Assembly: GCA_038124765.1 (NCBI GenBank)
Contig: JAYPCO010000008.1
Span: 1 to 39,730, forward strand
Direction: 5' to 3'
DNA length: 39,730 nucleotides
Origin: HIMB59 sp038124765
Lineage (GTDB): Bacteria; Pseudomonadota; Alphaproteobacteria; HIMB59
Shown: positions 24,678-31,783 of the stretch, piece by piece
Position numbering within the stretch: position 1 is the stretch's first letter
Layout: the number at the start of each line of letters is the position of its first letter
The notes under the pieces: generated by a model
Told to the model about the DNA's origin: nothing
What the model saw: only the letters and a program-made list of their open reading frames with translations
Databases searched by the model: none
Position numbers and translations under genes: made by a program

Positions 24678-25336
24678 TAGATTGATAATTTTTTTAATGC
24701 AAAACTAGTTAATAAAGGAGAAAAAGCCAAATTCAATAAAAAATAAGCTATAAAAAAAAGATACATCTTATTGCCACTAAATTCGATCACATCTGTTAAG
24801 GCCATTGAAAATATAAGAATGGGTATAAAAAGTGGAAGAGTTAAAACGCTTGTAATTGAGAGTCTATTATTTTTAGAAACAGTTAAAGAAGAAGTAATCG
24901 ATGAAATAAAAACAATACTCAATAAAGACAGAGAAAGTAATAAGTTAATCGGAATAAAGTAGCTAAGTTCAATATTTAAAATAATCAGCAGTATGGGAGA
25001 AAAAAAAATAAATAAAATAATTAAATTCAAATAAATAAAAATATTTTTAATAAAGATAACAACCTCAAGAGAAAAGGGTGACAGCATATATTGTTGTAAT
25101 TTTGATTCTGAAAATTCAGATTGATAGACTTTTTCAACTTTAATAAGTGAAATAAAAAACATCATCACCCAAAGAAAGGACATAGGAATTTCTATTTCAA
25201 ATGAAATGTGCCTTAGCGCTAATGCAAAAATAGTTGATGAAATGACTAAAAGACAAAATAATACAAAACTAAAAACACTCCCTTTAATCATTAAATGAAA
25301 TTCATTAGCGATTAGTTTAAAAAAATTATTTATCAT
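24677..25336 (-). CDS. ccmB: ABC permease CcmB
   Basis: The 219-residue protein has about six hydrophobic helices, starting with an N-terminal FKLIANEFHLMIKGSVFS segment and a conserved-looking PFSLEVVIFIKN region before helix 3. CcmB forms the membrane part of the CcmAB ATPase that releases holo-CcmE. Assignment rests on operon position as well as hydrophobic profile. One-base overlaps join it to ccmA and ccmC. Confidence 0.9.
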   Translation of the reverse strand: MINNFFKLIANEFHLMIKGSVFSFVLFCLLVISSTIFALALRHISFEIEIPMSFLWVMMFFISLIKVEKVYQSEFSESKLQQYMLSPFSLEVVIFIKNIFIYLNLIILFIFFSPILLIILNIELSYFIPINLLLSLSLLSIVFISSITSSLTVSKNNRLSITSVLTLPLFIPILIFSMALTDVIEFSGNKMYLFFIAYFLLNLAFSPLLTSFALKKLSI

Positions 25337-25935
25337 TATATTTCATAAAATTTTAATTCTTGAATGGCTGGATTTTGATGGGTCGCAATGATTACAATGC
25401 CATTGTTTTGTTTTTTTTTCAGAATTAATGTGGTTATTTTATTAATAGAATCAATATCTAATCCATTAAACGGGTCATCTAAAATCCAAACAGGTTTGTT
25501 GACTAACATCAGCAATAAAAGCTGTAATTTTTTTTTCTGACCAAAGGATAATTGATAATATTTTTTTTTAAGATTCACTCCTTGAAATAAATATTGAATA
25601 CTTTGCTCTCTAATAGATTTAGAAAATTTTACATTATGAATGGCAAGCCAATAATCAATATTTTGGTCTAGCGTTAGTTGATCAAATGCAAAACTATTTT
25701 CGCCAATAAATAAAAATGTTTTAGAGGCAATGTAATCATCTATTTCCTCGCCTTGGTAAAATATCTTGCCTTCAAGAGGCTCAATCATTTTAGCAATATT
25801 AGATAATAAAGTTGTTTTACCATGACCATTAGGCCCTCTTAAAACCATCACTTCTCCAGCGTGAACTTGGAGATTAATATTTTTTAATATTAAATGATTG
25901 CCTCTAGCAAAAGATAGATTTTGAACTTCGATCAT
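25336..25935 (-). CDS. ccmA: ABC ATPase CcmA
   Basis: The 199-residue ATPase has Walker A GPNGHGKTT (34-42) and signature LSFGQKKKLQ (129-138). Walker B ends ILDDPFNGLD, so the residue after the Walker B Asp153 is Asp154 where the catalytic glutamate is usual. The H-loop histidine is kept in IIATHQNP. It drives CcmE recycling with CcmB. The ATG at 25935 directly follows the T tract of a hairpin (25936-25965), so there is almost no conventional leader and no clear ribosome site. Confidence 0.94.
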   Translation of the reverse strand: MIEVQNLSFARGNHLILKNINLQVHAGEVMVLRGPNGHGKTTLLSNIAKMIEPLEGKIFYQGEEIDDYIASKTFLFIGENSFAFDQLTLDQNIDYWLAIHNVKFSKSIREQSIQYLFQGVNLKKKYYQLSFGQKKKLQLLLLMLVNKPVWILDDPFNGLDIDSINKITTLILKKKQNNGIVIIATHQNPAIQELKFYEI

Positions 25936-25965
25936 AAAAAAAGCGGGTCAGTATAACCCGCTTTT
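25936..25965 (-). terminator. Terminator between the H1-like gene and ccmA
   Basis: A perfect ten-base-pair stem (25939-25948 with 25956-25965, core GCGGGT/ACCCGC) followed on the minus strand by seven T residues (25936-25942) that touch the ccmA ATG. It lies 29 bases after the H1-like stop. The loop on the minus strand includes a TATACT-like sequence. Confidence 0.85.
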
Positions 25966-25994
25966 GAAGTTTTAAATATTTAAAACTGAGAATG

Positions 25995-26345
25995 CTACTT
26001 CTTTTTTTTAGCAGCTTTTTTCTTTTTTGGTGCTGCTTTCTTTGCTGCTTTTTTTGGAGCAGCTTTTTTCTTAGCAGCTTTTCTTTTAGCAGCCTTCTTA
26101 GGAGCTGCNNNNNNNNNNNNNNNNNNNNNNNNNNNNNNNNNNNNNNNNNNNNNNNNNNNNNNNNNNNNNNNNNNNNNNNNNNNNNNNNNNNNNNNNNNNN
26201 NNNNNNNNTTAGGTGCTGCTTTCTTTTTTGCAGCTTTTTTCTTAGGAGCCGCTTTCTTAGCAGCCTTCTTAGGAGCTGCTTTTCTCTTGGCAGCTTTTTT
26301 CTTAGGAGCCGCTTTCTTAGCAGCCTTTTTTTTCTTTACAGCCAT
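25995..26345 (-). CDS. Histone H1-like Lys/Ala/Pro-rich DNA-binding protein (gap inside)
   Basis: The protein is almost entirely Lys, Ala and Pro with a few Arg, in repeats such as KKAAPKKAAKKAAPKKKAAK. This is the composition of bacterial H1-like proteins that bind and compact DNA. I choose the ATG at 26345 because AAGGAGG (26351-26357) lies ideally upstream and the protein then begins MAVKKKKAAKK. A 100-N gap (26109-26208) interrupts the gene. A 23-base segment left of the gap (26086-26108) recurs at 26257-26279, so the repeats probably broke the assembly and the true length is unknown. A strong terminator follows. Confidence 0.8.
   Translation of the reverse strand: MAVKKKKAAKKAAPKKKAAKRKAAPKKAAKKAAPKKKAAKKKAAPXXXXXXXXXXXXXXXXXXXXXXXXXXXXXXXXXXAAPKKAAKRKAAKKKAAPKKAAKKAAPKKKKAAKKKK
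26086..26279 (-). repeat. Internal direct repeats of the H1-like gene
   Basis: The region consists of near-identical short units encoding Lys/Ala/Pro stretches. An exact 23-base copy is present at 26086-26108 and 26257-26279, 171 bases apart (57 codons, in frame) across the N gap. Confidence 0.85.
26109..26208. other. Scaffold gap of 100 N
   Basis: Exactly 100 N inside the repeat region of the H1-like gene. Unlike the first gap, the immediate flanks are not identical, so the missing length could be positive or negative. Confidence 0.97.
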
Positions 26346-26360
26346 TATAGCCTCCTTATT

Positions 26361-26386
26361 TTTTATACTCACTAGTAAGTATAAAA
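26361..26386. promoter_or_regulatory. 26-base near-perfect palindrome upstream of the H1-like gene
   Basis: Two 13-base arms meeting at ACTAGT match at 12 of 13 positions. It lies 16 bases upstream of the H1-like start and contains TATAAA/TATACT-like boxes. It could be an operator or a leader hairpin. Confidence 0.5.
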
Positions 26387-26387
26387 C

Positions 26388-26405
26388 GAATATTTAAAAA
26401 TATTC
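26388..26405. promoter_or_regulatory. Second dyad upstream of the H1-like gene
   Basis: GAATATTT and AAATATTC are perfect inverted arms separated by AA, immediately beyond the 26-base palindrome. Its A/T richness lowers its significance alone; the tandem arrangement is the interesting part. Confidence 0.4.
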
Positions 26406-26477
26406 ATTTACTTAAAAAAACATTAAAAAAGTATTTAATTAAGTCAACATTTTATTTGTGGTAACATTTTTCAAATT

Positions 26478-29021
26478 ATGAAACAGATTGAAGTCATCCT
26501 TGGACCAACTAACACTGGAAAAACTTTTTATGCATTTGAACAGATGTTTTCCTTTAAAAATGGCGTTTTTGGTTTCCCTTTGCGTCTTTTAGCAAGAGAA
26601 AATTATGATAAAGCATGCAAACTTTACCCGGTAAATCAAATTGCTCTTATAACAGGTGAAGAAAAAATTATTCCTACTGATGCAAAATATTTTTTTTGTA
26701 CGGTCGAATCTATGCCAGAAGATTTATTTGAATTTGTTTGCGTTGATGAAATTCAATTAGCTGCAGATTATGAACGAGGTCATATTTTTACACAACGATT
26801 ACTCTATGCAAGAGGAGAACACAAAACAATTTTCTTAGGATCATTAACAATTGAAAGCATTATTAAAAGTTTAATTCCTGAAGCAGAAATAAAATTCAAA
26901 AATCGTTTTTCCCAACTAAATTTTATCGGTCATAAAAAAATTCATAATATAAAACCACGCTCTGCGATTATTGCATTCAATTTAATAGGTCTTTATGAAA
27001 TTGCCGAACAAATCAGAAGTTTAAAAGGAGGGGTTGCATTAGTGGCAGGCGCCCTAAGCCCTAAAACAAGAAATGCGCAAGTAAAGTTATATGAAGATGG
27101 CGAAGTAGATTACATCGTTGCTACGGATGCCATTGGCATGGGATTAAATTTGGATATAAATCAGGTCTATTTTTCTGGATTAGAGAAATTTGATGGCAAA
27201 TATTTACGCCCTTTGACGGATATGGAAATTGCGCAAATAGCGGGTAGAGCTGGCCGGTACACCAAAGCAGGATATTTTGGTTCAACACTAGGGGCTAAAT
27301 TTTTGAATTTGGAGGTCGTAGAAAATATTCAGGCAAATAAGTTTGAGCCAATTAAAAAAATCTTTTGGAGAAACCACCTCTTATCTTTTAAATCTCCGTA
27401 TGACTTAATTCGATCATTAAGACAAACCTCTGACAATCCTCATTTGATTTTAAAAAAAGATGCAGAAGATCAAAAATTTTTAATGAGCTTTCTCAATGAA
27501 AATAAATCTAAATTTAATTTTGATAACCCTTTATCTCTAAAACAATTGTGGGATGTCTGTAGAATCCCTGACTATCAAAATATTTCAGATCAAAAACATA
27601 TCTTACTCTTAACAGAGGTTTATAGAGAGTTAATTTTAAATAATTGGATCCTAGGCAGTGAATTTTTGGAAAAAAACATTTCTAAACTGGAAGATTTCAC
27701 CGGCAGCATTGACGATTTAGTCTATAACCTCAACGAAACAAGGACGTGGTTATATATAACTAATCAAAAACAGTGGATTAAAGAGACTTCTTGGGTTGTA
27801 AAAGTTCAAGATATTGAAAATAAGCTTTCAGAAGAAATTCACCAAAGTTTAATGCAAAAATTTGTTGATAAGAGCAAAAGTGAAATGATACAAAACCTTC
27901 ACATCAGTGAAAAAAATATTTCTTTAAACAATAACAGGTATGTTATGATAAAAGAAGAAATTATAGGAGAATTAAAAGGTTTTAAAATTTACTTTGATAA
28001 AAAATTTGAGGATATTCTATCTTCAAACTATCAAAAAATAATCAAAGATCAGATTTCTTCCCATATGCCTTTAAATATAGAAAATCTTTTAGCTGCGCCC
28101 AACGAAAGCTTAAAACTCTCACCCCAATTGGACGACAATAATAAATTTCAGAGTCTTTATATTCAATGGGGGGATGCCAACATAGGAGTTTTTAAAAAAG
28201 ATACCGATATACTTCATCCTAAAATCGAAGCAATTTATGATGAATCTTTAATAAATGCGGATCAACAAAATTCCATAACTAAAAAATTACAAAGCTGGTT
28301 TGAGGAGACTTATATTAATAAAGTAGACTTATCCCATACTTTAGAAAAAATTAACAATACTGCAGAAGAGAGAAGCTTTGTCTTTAAAATTATAGAAAAT
28401 AGCTATGGCTTCTATCAGTCAAATATTTTAGATGAATTTAAGCTTATTAATGAAGAAGTCAGAAAATCGATACACGCGTTGAACTTTAGATTAGGCAAAA
28501 ATGTACTTTTTAATAGTGAAATCATTAGACCTGAATTAATGAAATTAAAATTTTATCTTTGGAATATTTTTAATAATGAAAATTATTGCATTGATACATA
28601 TGTGCCTAAAGACGGTAATGCTACTTTGCCAATCAACTCCGATATTAATTCTGCACTTTCAACTTATTTAGGATTTAAAATAGAAAATGCGCTTCTTATA
28701 AGGTTAGATATTTATAACGAATTCGAAAAACAACTCTTTAAAAGAGAGAATAGAGGCCCTTTCTCTTTGCCTATGGATTTATCTAATTTATTAGGCATTA
28801 AGAAAGATAAATTAATAGAAATACTCAAAAATCGATCACTGCAAATACAGGAGTTGGGCGAAAATGATTTAGTGGTCTCTAAAAAATTAAATCTGAAGGT
28901 AGTTGAAAAGAAAAAACCGTATAAGAAAGCAAATAATAATTCAAAAAAACCTCCCAAGGCAAAACCAAAACAGTTATTTAATAATCCATTTGATCAATTA
29001 AAAAATATTAATGCTAAATAA
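26478..29021 (+). CDS. Suv3-like DExH RNA helicase
   Basis: The 847-residue protein has a helicase core at the N terminus: motif I GPTNTGKT (9-16), GFPLRLLARENYDK, motif II VDEIQLA (89-95), motif III GSLT, motif V ATDAIGMGLN and motif VI QIAGRAGR (253-260). This is the mitochondrial Suv3 family, found in most alphaproteobacteria. About 500 residues follow without a motif I recognise, ending in a Lys/Pro-rich tail (KKKPYKKANNNSKKPPKAKPK) likely to bind nucleic acid. Suv3 acts in RNA turnover in mitochondria; the bacterial role is poorly known. It overlaps the TerB-like gene by 11 bases and leads a four-gene run to carD. Confidence 0.9.
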   Translation: MKQIEVILGPTNTGKTFYAFEQMFSFKNGVFGFPLRLLARENYDKACKLYPVNQIALITGEEKIIPTDAKYFFCTVESMPEDLFEFVCVDEIQLAADYERGHIFTQRLLYARGEHKTIFLGSLTIESIIKSLIPEAEIKFKNRFSQLNFIGHKKIHNIKPRSAIIAFNLIGLYEIAEQIRSLKGGVALVAGALSPKTRNAQVKLYEDGEVDYIVATDAIGMGLNLDINQVYFSGLEKFDGKYLRPLTDMEIAQIAGRAGRYTKAGYFGSTLGAKFLNLEVVENIQANKFEPIKKIFWRNHLLSFKSPYDLIRSLRQTSDNPHLILKKDAEDQKFLMSFLNENKSKFNFDNPLSLKQLWDVCRIPDYQNISDQKHILLLTEVYRELILNNWILGSEFLEKNISKLEDFTGSIDDLVYNLNETRTWLYITNQKQWIKETSWVVKVQDIENKLSEEIHQSLMQKFVDKSKSEMIQNLHISEKNISLNNNRYVMIKEEIIGELKGFKIYFDKKFEDILSSNYQKIIKDQISSHMPLNIENLLAAPNESLKLSPQLDDNNKFQSLYIQWGDANIGVFKKDTDILHPKIEAIYDESLINADQQNSITKKLQSWFEETYINKVDLSHTLEKINNTAEERSFVFKIIENSYGFYQSNILDEFKLINEEVRKSIHALNFRLGKNVLFNSEIIRPELMKLKFYLWNIFNNENYCIDTYVPKDGNATLPINSDINSALSTYLGFKIENALLIRLDIYNEFEKQLFKRENRGPFSLPMDLSNLLGIKKDKLIEILKNRSLQIQELGENDLVVSKKLNLKVVEKKKPYKKANNNSKKPPKAKPKQLFNNPFDQLKNINAK

Positions 29022-29448
29022 ATTTTTTAAGTCCTTTTCAGAAGAAAACTCTTCTGATGCAGAAACTTCATTTGAGTCAGACTTATACAATTTAGTTTAT
29101 GAAGTCATTATTGCAGATCATGAAATATCTAAAGAAGAGATCGAACTAGCTTCTAGTCTTATTCATTTTTATTTTAAACTCCCCCAGGAAGAAAATAAAA
29201 ATTATTTAGAGGAACTAGCACAAAAAGCTCATTTTAATACTGACCTTTCTCAATTTGCTTTACGCTTAAAGCAGATGCTAAGCTACGAGCAAAGAATGGA
29301 TGTTATTTTGATTTGTTGGCAGGTATTGATGGTCGACGGTAAGGAAGACCTATTAGAGACATCCACTGTGAGAACTATCTCTTCTTTGTTAGGTTTAGAA
29401 GATAAAGATTTTATATTAATAAGAAATAGAGTAAAAAACTCCCTATGA
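29011..29448 (+). CDS. TerB-like helical protein
   Basis: The 145-residue soluble helical protein has the TerB-family pattern: an early acidic helix (YNLVYEVIIADHEISKEEIELASSLI), a middle segment, and a second similar unit (RMDVILICWQVLMVDGKEDLLETSTVRTISSLLGLEDKDF). The two Asp/Glu-rich loops (ADHEIS, VDGKED) are the usual metal-binding loops. It overlaps both the helicase (11 bases) and ferredoxin (four bases) genes. In many alphaproteobacteria this slot between helicase and ferredoxin holds an S4-domain RNA-binding gene, which I do not see here. Its function is unknown. Confidence 0.75.
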   Translation: MLNKFFKSFSEENSSDAETSFESDLYNLVYEVIIADHEISKEEIELASSLIHFYFKLPQEENKNYLEELAQKAHFNTDLSQFALRLKQMLSYEQRMDVILICWQVLMVDGKEDLLETSTVRTISSLLGLEDKDFILIRNRVKNSL

Positions 29449-29777
29449 CTTATTTGGTAAATGATAAATGCATTAAATGTAAATATATGGATTGTGTAGA
29501 AGTATGCCCCGTTGACTGTTTCTATGAAGGGGAAAACATGCTTGTGATCAATCCTGAGGAGTGCATTGATTGTGGTGTTTGTGAGCCTGAGTGCCCCATT
29601 GAAGCAATTATCCCAGATAGCGTTGATCAGGCAGATAAATGGCTTGAAGTTAATGAAAAGTATTCCCAGTTATGGCCCAATATTAAAACCAAAAAGGCAT
29701 CCCCAGCAGATGCTAAAGAGTGGGAAGGCGTTGAAAATAAATTTGAAAAACATTTTAGTGAAAAAGGAGCAGAGTAA
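29445..29777 (+). CDS. fdxA: Seven-iron ferredoxin FdxA
   Basis: The 110-residue ferredoxin has cysteines at 9, 12, 17, 21 and 25 and at 40, 43, 46 and 50. Its pattern (CIKCKYMDCVEVCPVDCF, CIDCGVCEPECP) fits a 3Fe-4S plus 4Fe-4S ferredoxin II, with the family C-terminal extension KWLEVNEKYSQLWPNI. It is a low-potential electron carrier in the cytosol; the partner is unknown. Start and stop overlap neighbours by four bases and one base. The alphaproteobacterial order ferredoxin-carD is conserved here. Confidence 0.94.
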   Translation: MTYLVNDKCIKCKYMDCVEVCPVDCFYEGENMLVINPEECIDCGVCEPECPIEAIIPDSVDQADKWLEVNEKYSQLWPNIKTKKASPADAKEWEGVENKFEKHFSEKGAE

Positions 29778-30493
29778 TGTCAGTGAAAAAAAAATCTGTC
29801 AAAAAAATAGTTAAAAAATCTTCCAAAAAAGTAGTGAAGGTGAAAGCCACAAAGAAACCAGCAGTCAAAAAGAAAACAGCTGTAAAAAAAATAGTTAAAA
29901 AAGTAGCTAAGAAAGTTGTTAAAAAGGCAGTTAAAAAAGTAGTCAAAAAGGTTGCTAAAAAAATCGTACCACCTAAGCCGCCGAAGATTAAAAAAATCGT
30001 TGCCCCTCAAGAATTTAAAAGTGGTGAAAATATCGTCTATCCCACTCATGGTGTTGGGCGCATATTAACAGTCGAGAAGTTTCAATATGATTTAGTAGAA
30101 GAACAGCTTTACGTTATTCAATTTTTTCAAGATAAATTAACAATTCGTGTTCCTTTTGCTAAAGCAAAGCTAATAGGCCTGAGAAATATTACTTCCAAAC
30201 CTGCAATGACAAGAACTTTAGCGATCTTAAAGCAGAAACCAAAAATTAAAAAAGCGATGTGGAGCAGACGAGCTCAAGAGTATGATCAAAAAATAAACTC
30301 CGGGGATATAAAGTTATTATCCGAAGTTGTGCGTGATTTATTTAGAAAAGACGATCAGACAGAACAGTCTTATAGTGAAAGACAAATGTTCCAAGTTGCC
30401 TTTGAGCGATATACAAGAGAATTTGCAATTTCCTCCGATTTAAAGTTTGAGGAGGCATCAGCTAAAATACTCGAAATTTTAAATAAAAGATAA
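29777..30493 (+). CDS. carD: CarD/CdnL-family transcription regulator with lysine-rich N-terminal arm
   Basis: The C-terminal part (about residues 78-238) is a CarD-type RNA polymerase-binding protein: FKSGENIVYPTHGVGRILTVE starts the Tudor-like domain, followed by the helical DNA-binding domain (MWSRRAQEYDQKINSGDIKLLSEVVRDLFRK, YSERQMFQVAFERYTREFAI). CarD proteins stabilise open promoter complexes, especially at rRNA promoters. The first 75 residues are extraordinary: about 34 lysines in repeats such as VKKIVKK and VAKKVVKK, resembling a histone tail. A ribosome site AAGGAG lies upstream, and the ATG shares a base with the fdxA stop, which fixes the start. Confidence 0.9.
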   Translation: MSVKKKSVKKIVKKSSKKVVKVKATKKPAVKKKTAVKKIVKKVAKKVVKKAVKKVVKKVAKKIVPPKPPKIKKIVAPQEFKSGENIVYPTHGVGRILTVEKFQYDLVEEQLYVIQFFQDKLTIRVPFAKAKLIGLRNITSKPAMTRTLAILKQKPKIKKAMWSRRAQEYDQKINSGDIKLLSEVVRDLFRKDDQTEQSYSERQMFQVAFERYTREFAISSDLKFEEASAKILEILNKR

Positions 30494-30500
30494 GATAGTT

Positions 30501-30818
30501 TTATTCGTCGTTTGATTTGTCAGTGGGGATATCGATTGAGATATCTTCATCAAGATTATCCTCATCATCCTCGGGCAAGCCACTATCATCGGTTTCATCA
30601 ATAAGATCTTTTAGATCGTCATTTTCGCTCACTGCCTTAGGTGCAGAAGCAACCGTCACACCAGCTTTACGCCCTCTTTTTGGCTTTGTGATATTGACAG
30701 CTTCGATGTTTTTCCCACATTCTGGGCACTCAAGCTCGTCTTGATAAAAATCATAATATTTAACACTGCAAAATGGACAGGTTCTTTTATGACCTAAATC
30801 TACTCTTTCCTCTGACAT
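30501..30818 (-). CDS. TIGR02300/FYDLN-type zinc-ribbon acidic protein
   Basis: The 105-residue protein has an N-terminal zinc ribbon (LGHKRTCPFCSVKYYDFYQDELECPECGKN, two CxxC pairs), a basic linker (KPKRGRKAG), then a strongly acidic tail. It matches the alphaproteobacterial FYDLN_acid family; the namesake FYDLN is YYDFY here. The function is unknown. It diverges from rpmF across 64 bases and converges on carD across seven bases. Confidence 0.85.
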   Translation of the reverse strand: MSEERVDLGHKRTCPFCSVKYYDFYQDELECPECGKNIEAVNITKPKRGRKAGVTVASAPKAVSENDDLKDLIDETDDSGLPEDDEDNLDEDISIDIPTDKSNDE

Positions 30819-30828
30819 TGTGGGCAGA

Positions 30829-30857
30829 TTTATACATTATTATTGTAATTTATACAA
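30829..30857 (-). promoter_or_regulatory. Candidate promoter of the FYDLN-type gene
   Basis: On the minus strand TTGTAT (30857-30852), a 17-base spacer and TATAAA (30834-30829) are close to consensus. The predicted start site is only about four bases before the ATG at 30818, so the mRNA would be nearly leaderless. It overlaps the rpmF promoter. Confidence 0.5.
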
Positions 30858-30871
30858 ATTTTTATTATGTT
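30843..30871 (+). promoter_or_regulatory. Candidate promoter of rpmF
   Basis: TTGTAA (30843-30848), 17-base spacer, TATGTT (30866-30871). The start site would be about five bases before the rpmF ATG at 30883, and no ribosome site is seen. It faces and overlaps the divergent promoter, so polymerases could exclude each other. Confidence 0.45.
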
Positions 30872-30882
30872 ATCGCTTCATT

Positions 30883-31143
30883 ATGGCAGTACCTAAACAG
30901 AAAACCTCTCCTTCTAAAAGGAACATGAGACGCTCTCATCATAGAGCGGGAACTCAATTGTTTGCAGAAGATAAAAAGTCAGGCGAACTAAGAAGACCAC
31001 ATCATATCGATCTAAGCACAGGTATGTATCGTGGCAAACAAATCTTAGTGAAGAAGGCGAAAAAAGAAGAAGTAGCTGAAACAGCCGCACCAGCAAATGC
31101 GGAAGATGCAGCGAAGACTATCGAAGCCCCAGCTTCTAAGTAG
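30883..31143 (+). CDS. rpmF: 50S ribosomal protein L32
   Basis: The start at 30883 gives MAVPKQKTSPSKRNMRRSHHRAG, the conserved L32 N terminus. An upstream ATG at 30820 adds 21 non-conserved residues and overlaps the divergent promoter. The 86-residue protein has the L32 core (to about residue 58, HIDLSTGMYRGKQIL). It then continues with about 25-30 extra residues rich in Ala and Glu (EEVAETAAPANAEDAAK). L32 is normally about 60 residues. The convergent recX stop is one base away. Confidence 0.95.
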   Translation: MAVPKQKTSPSKRNMRRSHHRAGTQLFAEDKKSGELRRPHHIDLSTGMYRGKQILVKKAKKEEVAETAAPANAEDAAKTIEAPASK

Positions 31144-31144
31144 T

Positions 31145-31633
31145 TTAATCTTTTATCACTCTAAATATTGAATTCTCACTAAAGCTCTGTTGATAAAGCT
31201 TTTTTTTGAGATCCGACTCTTCTAAGTTGGTTAATTTTTTTTTAACAATATATTGTTTCAGAATTTCAATTTCTAATTCAGGGTTTTCAGCAAATTTTTG
31301 ATCAATAAATTCATCAATAGCTTTTGTATCAAAGCCTTTTTGAAATAATTTATTTTTTATTTTCCGAATAGAAAATAAGGATTGTAGATAATAATGAAAT
31401 ATACTTTCGATAAAGTGATCTTCATTGATAATTTTAAGCTCATCTAATCGATTAACAACCCCATCTATTATTTCATCTTTAGAAATATCTGAAGGGAAAA
31501 TAGCCCGAGCATAAGTCTTTTTATTTTTTACTTTTTTTTGAAGATACTCTTTAATTTTTTTTCGAGTTGCAGGGTATTTTCCTAGATATTTAATAGCTTC
31601 ATTAAATAAAAACTCATTAGCATCTTTTTTCAT
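31145..31633 (-). CDS. recX: RecX-family regulatory protein
   Basis: The 162-residue helical protein has the RecX three-repeat pattern of three-helix units: ATRKKIKEYLQKKV with DEIIDGVVNRLDELKIINEDHFIESIFHYYLQS, SIRKIKNKLFQKGFDTKAIDEFI, and a C-terminal unit. RecX modulates RecA filaments. No recA is nearby. It is basic and lysine-rich, partly from the A/T-rich codon bias. The family call rests on the repeat pattern and length and is reasonably firm. Confidence 0.75.
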   Translation of the reverse strand: MKKDANEFLFNEAIKYLGKYPATRKKIKEYLQKKVKNKKTYARAIFPSDISKDEIIDGVVNRLDELKIINEDHFIESIFHYYLQSLFSIRKIKNKLFQKGFDTKAIDEFIDQKFAENPELEIEILKQYIVKKKLTNLEESDLKKKLYQQSFSENSIFRVIKD

Positions 31634-31701
31634 TAATTCTTTTATATAATGATGCTAAAAATAAAGGTATTAGAAAATATATTTATTAATTATTTAACTA
31701 A

Positions 31702-31778
31702 GCGCTTGTAGCTCAGTAGGATAGAGCACCAGATTCCTAATCTGGGGGTCGCAGGTTCAAATCCTGCCAAGCGCGCCA
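31702..31778 (+). tRNA. tRNA-Arg (anticodon CCU)
   Basis: A complete 77-base cloverleaf: acceptor stem GCGCTTG paired with CAAGCGC, D arm with GCTCAGTAGGATAGAGC, anticodon stem CCAGA/TCTGG around a TTCCTAA loop with anticodon CCT at 31736-31738, T arm GCAGG TTCAAAT CCTGC, discriminator G and encoded CCA. It decodes AGG. Position 36-37 is U-A, as required for t6A modification. It stands between recX and gcrA. Confidence 0.97.
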
Positions 31779-31783
31779 AAAGA

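Noticed and set aside
25992..26375. Open frame on the plus strand through the H1-like region
   Set aside because: It is the mirror of a Lys/Ala repeat gene; the Ser/Phe/Leu/Cys-rich product has no family features, and the minus strand has an ideal ribosome site and a terminator.
29777..29990. Lysine repeat DNA as a CRISPR or satellite array
   Set aside because: The repeats are irregular at DNA level and follow codons; no constant repeat/spacer pattern exists here or elsewhere in the window.
29755..30049. Phe/Leu-rich frames on the minus strand opposite carD
   Set aside because: They are complements of the lysine-rich carD arm (AAA/AAG read as TTT/CTT), not genes.
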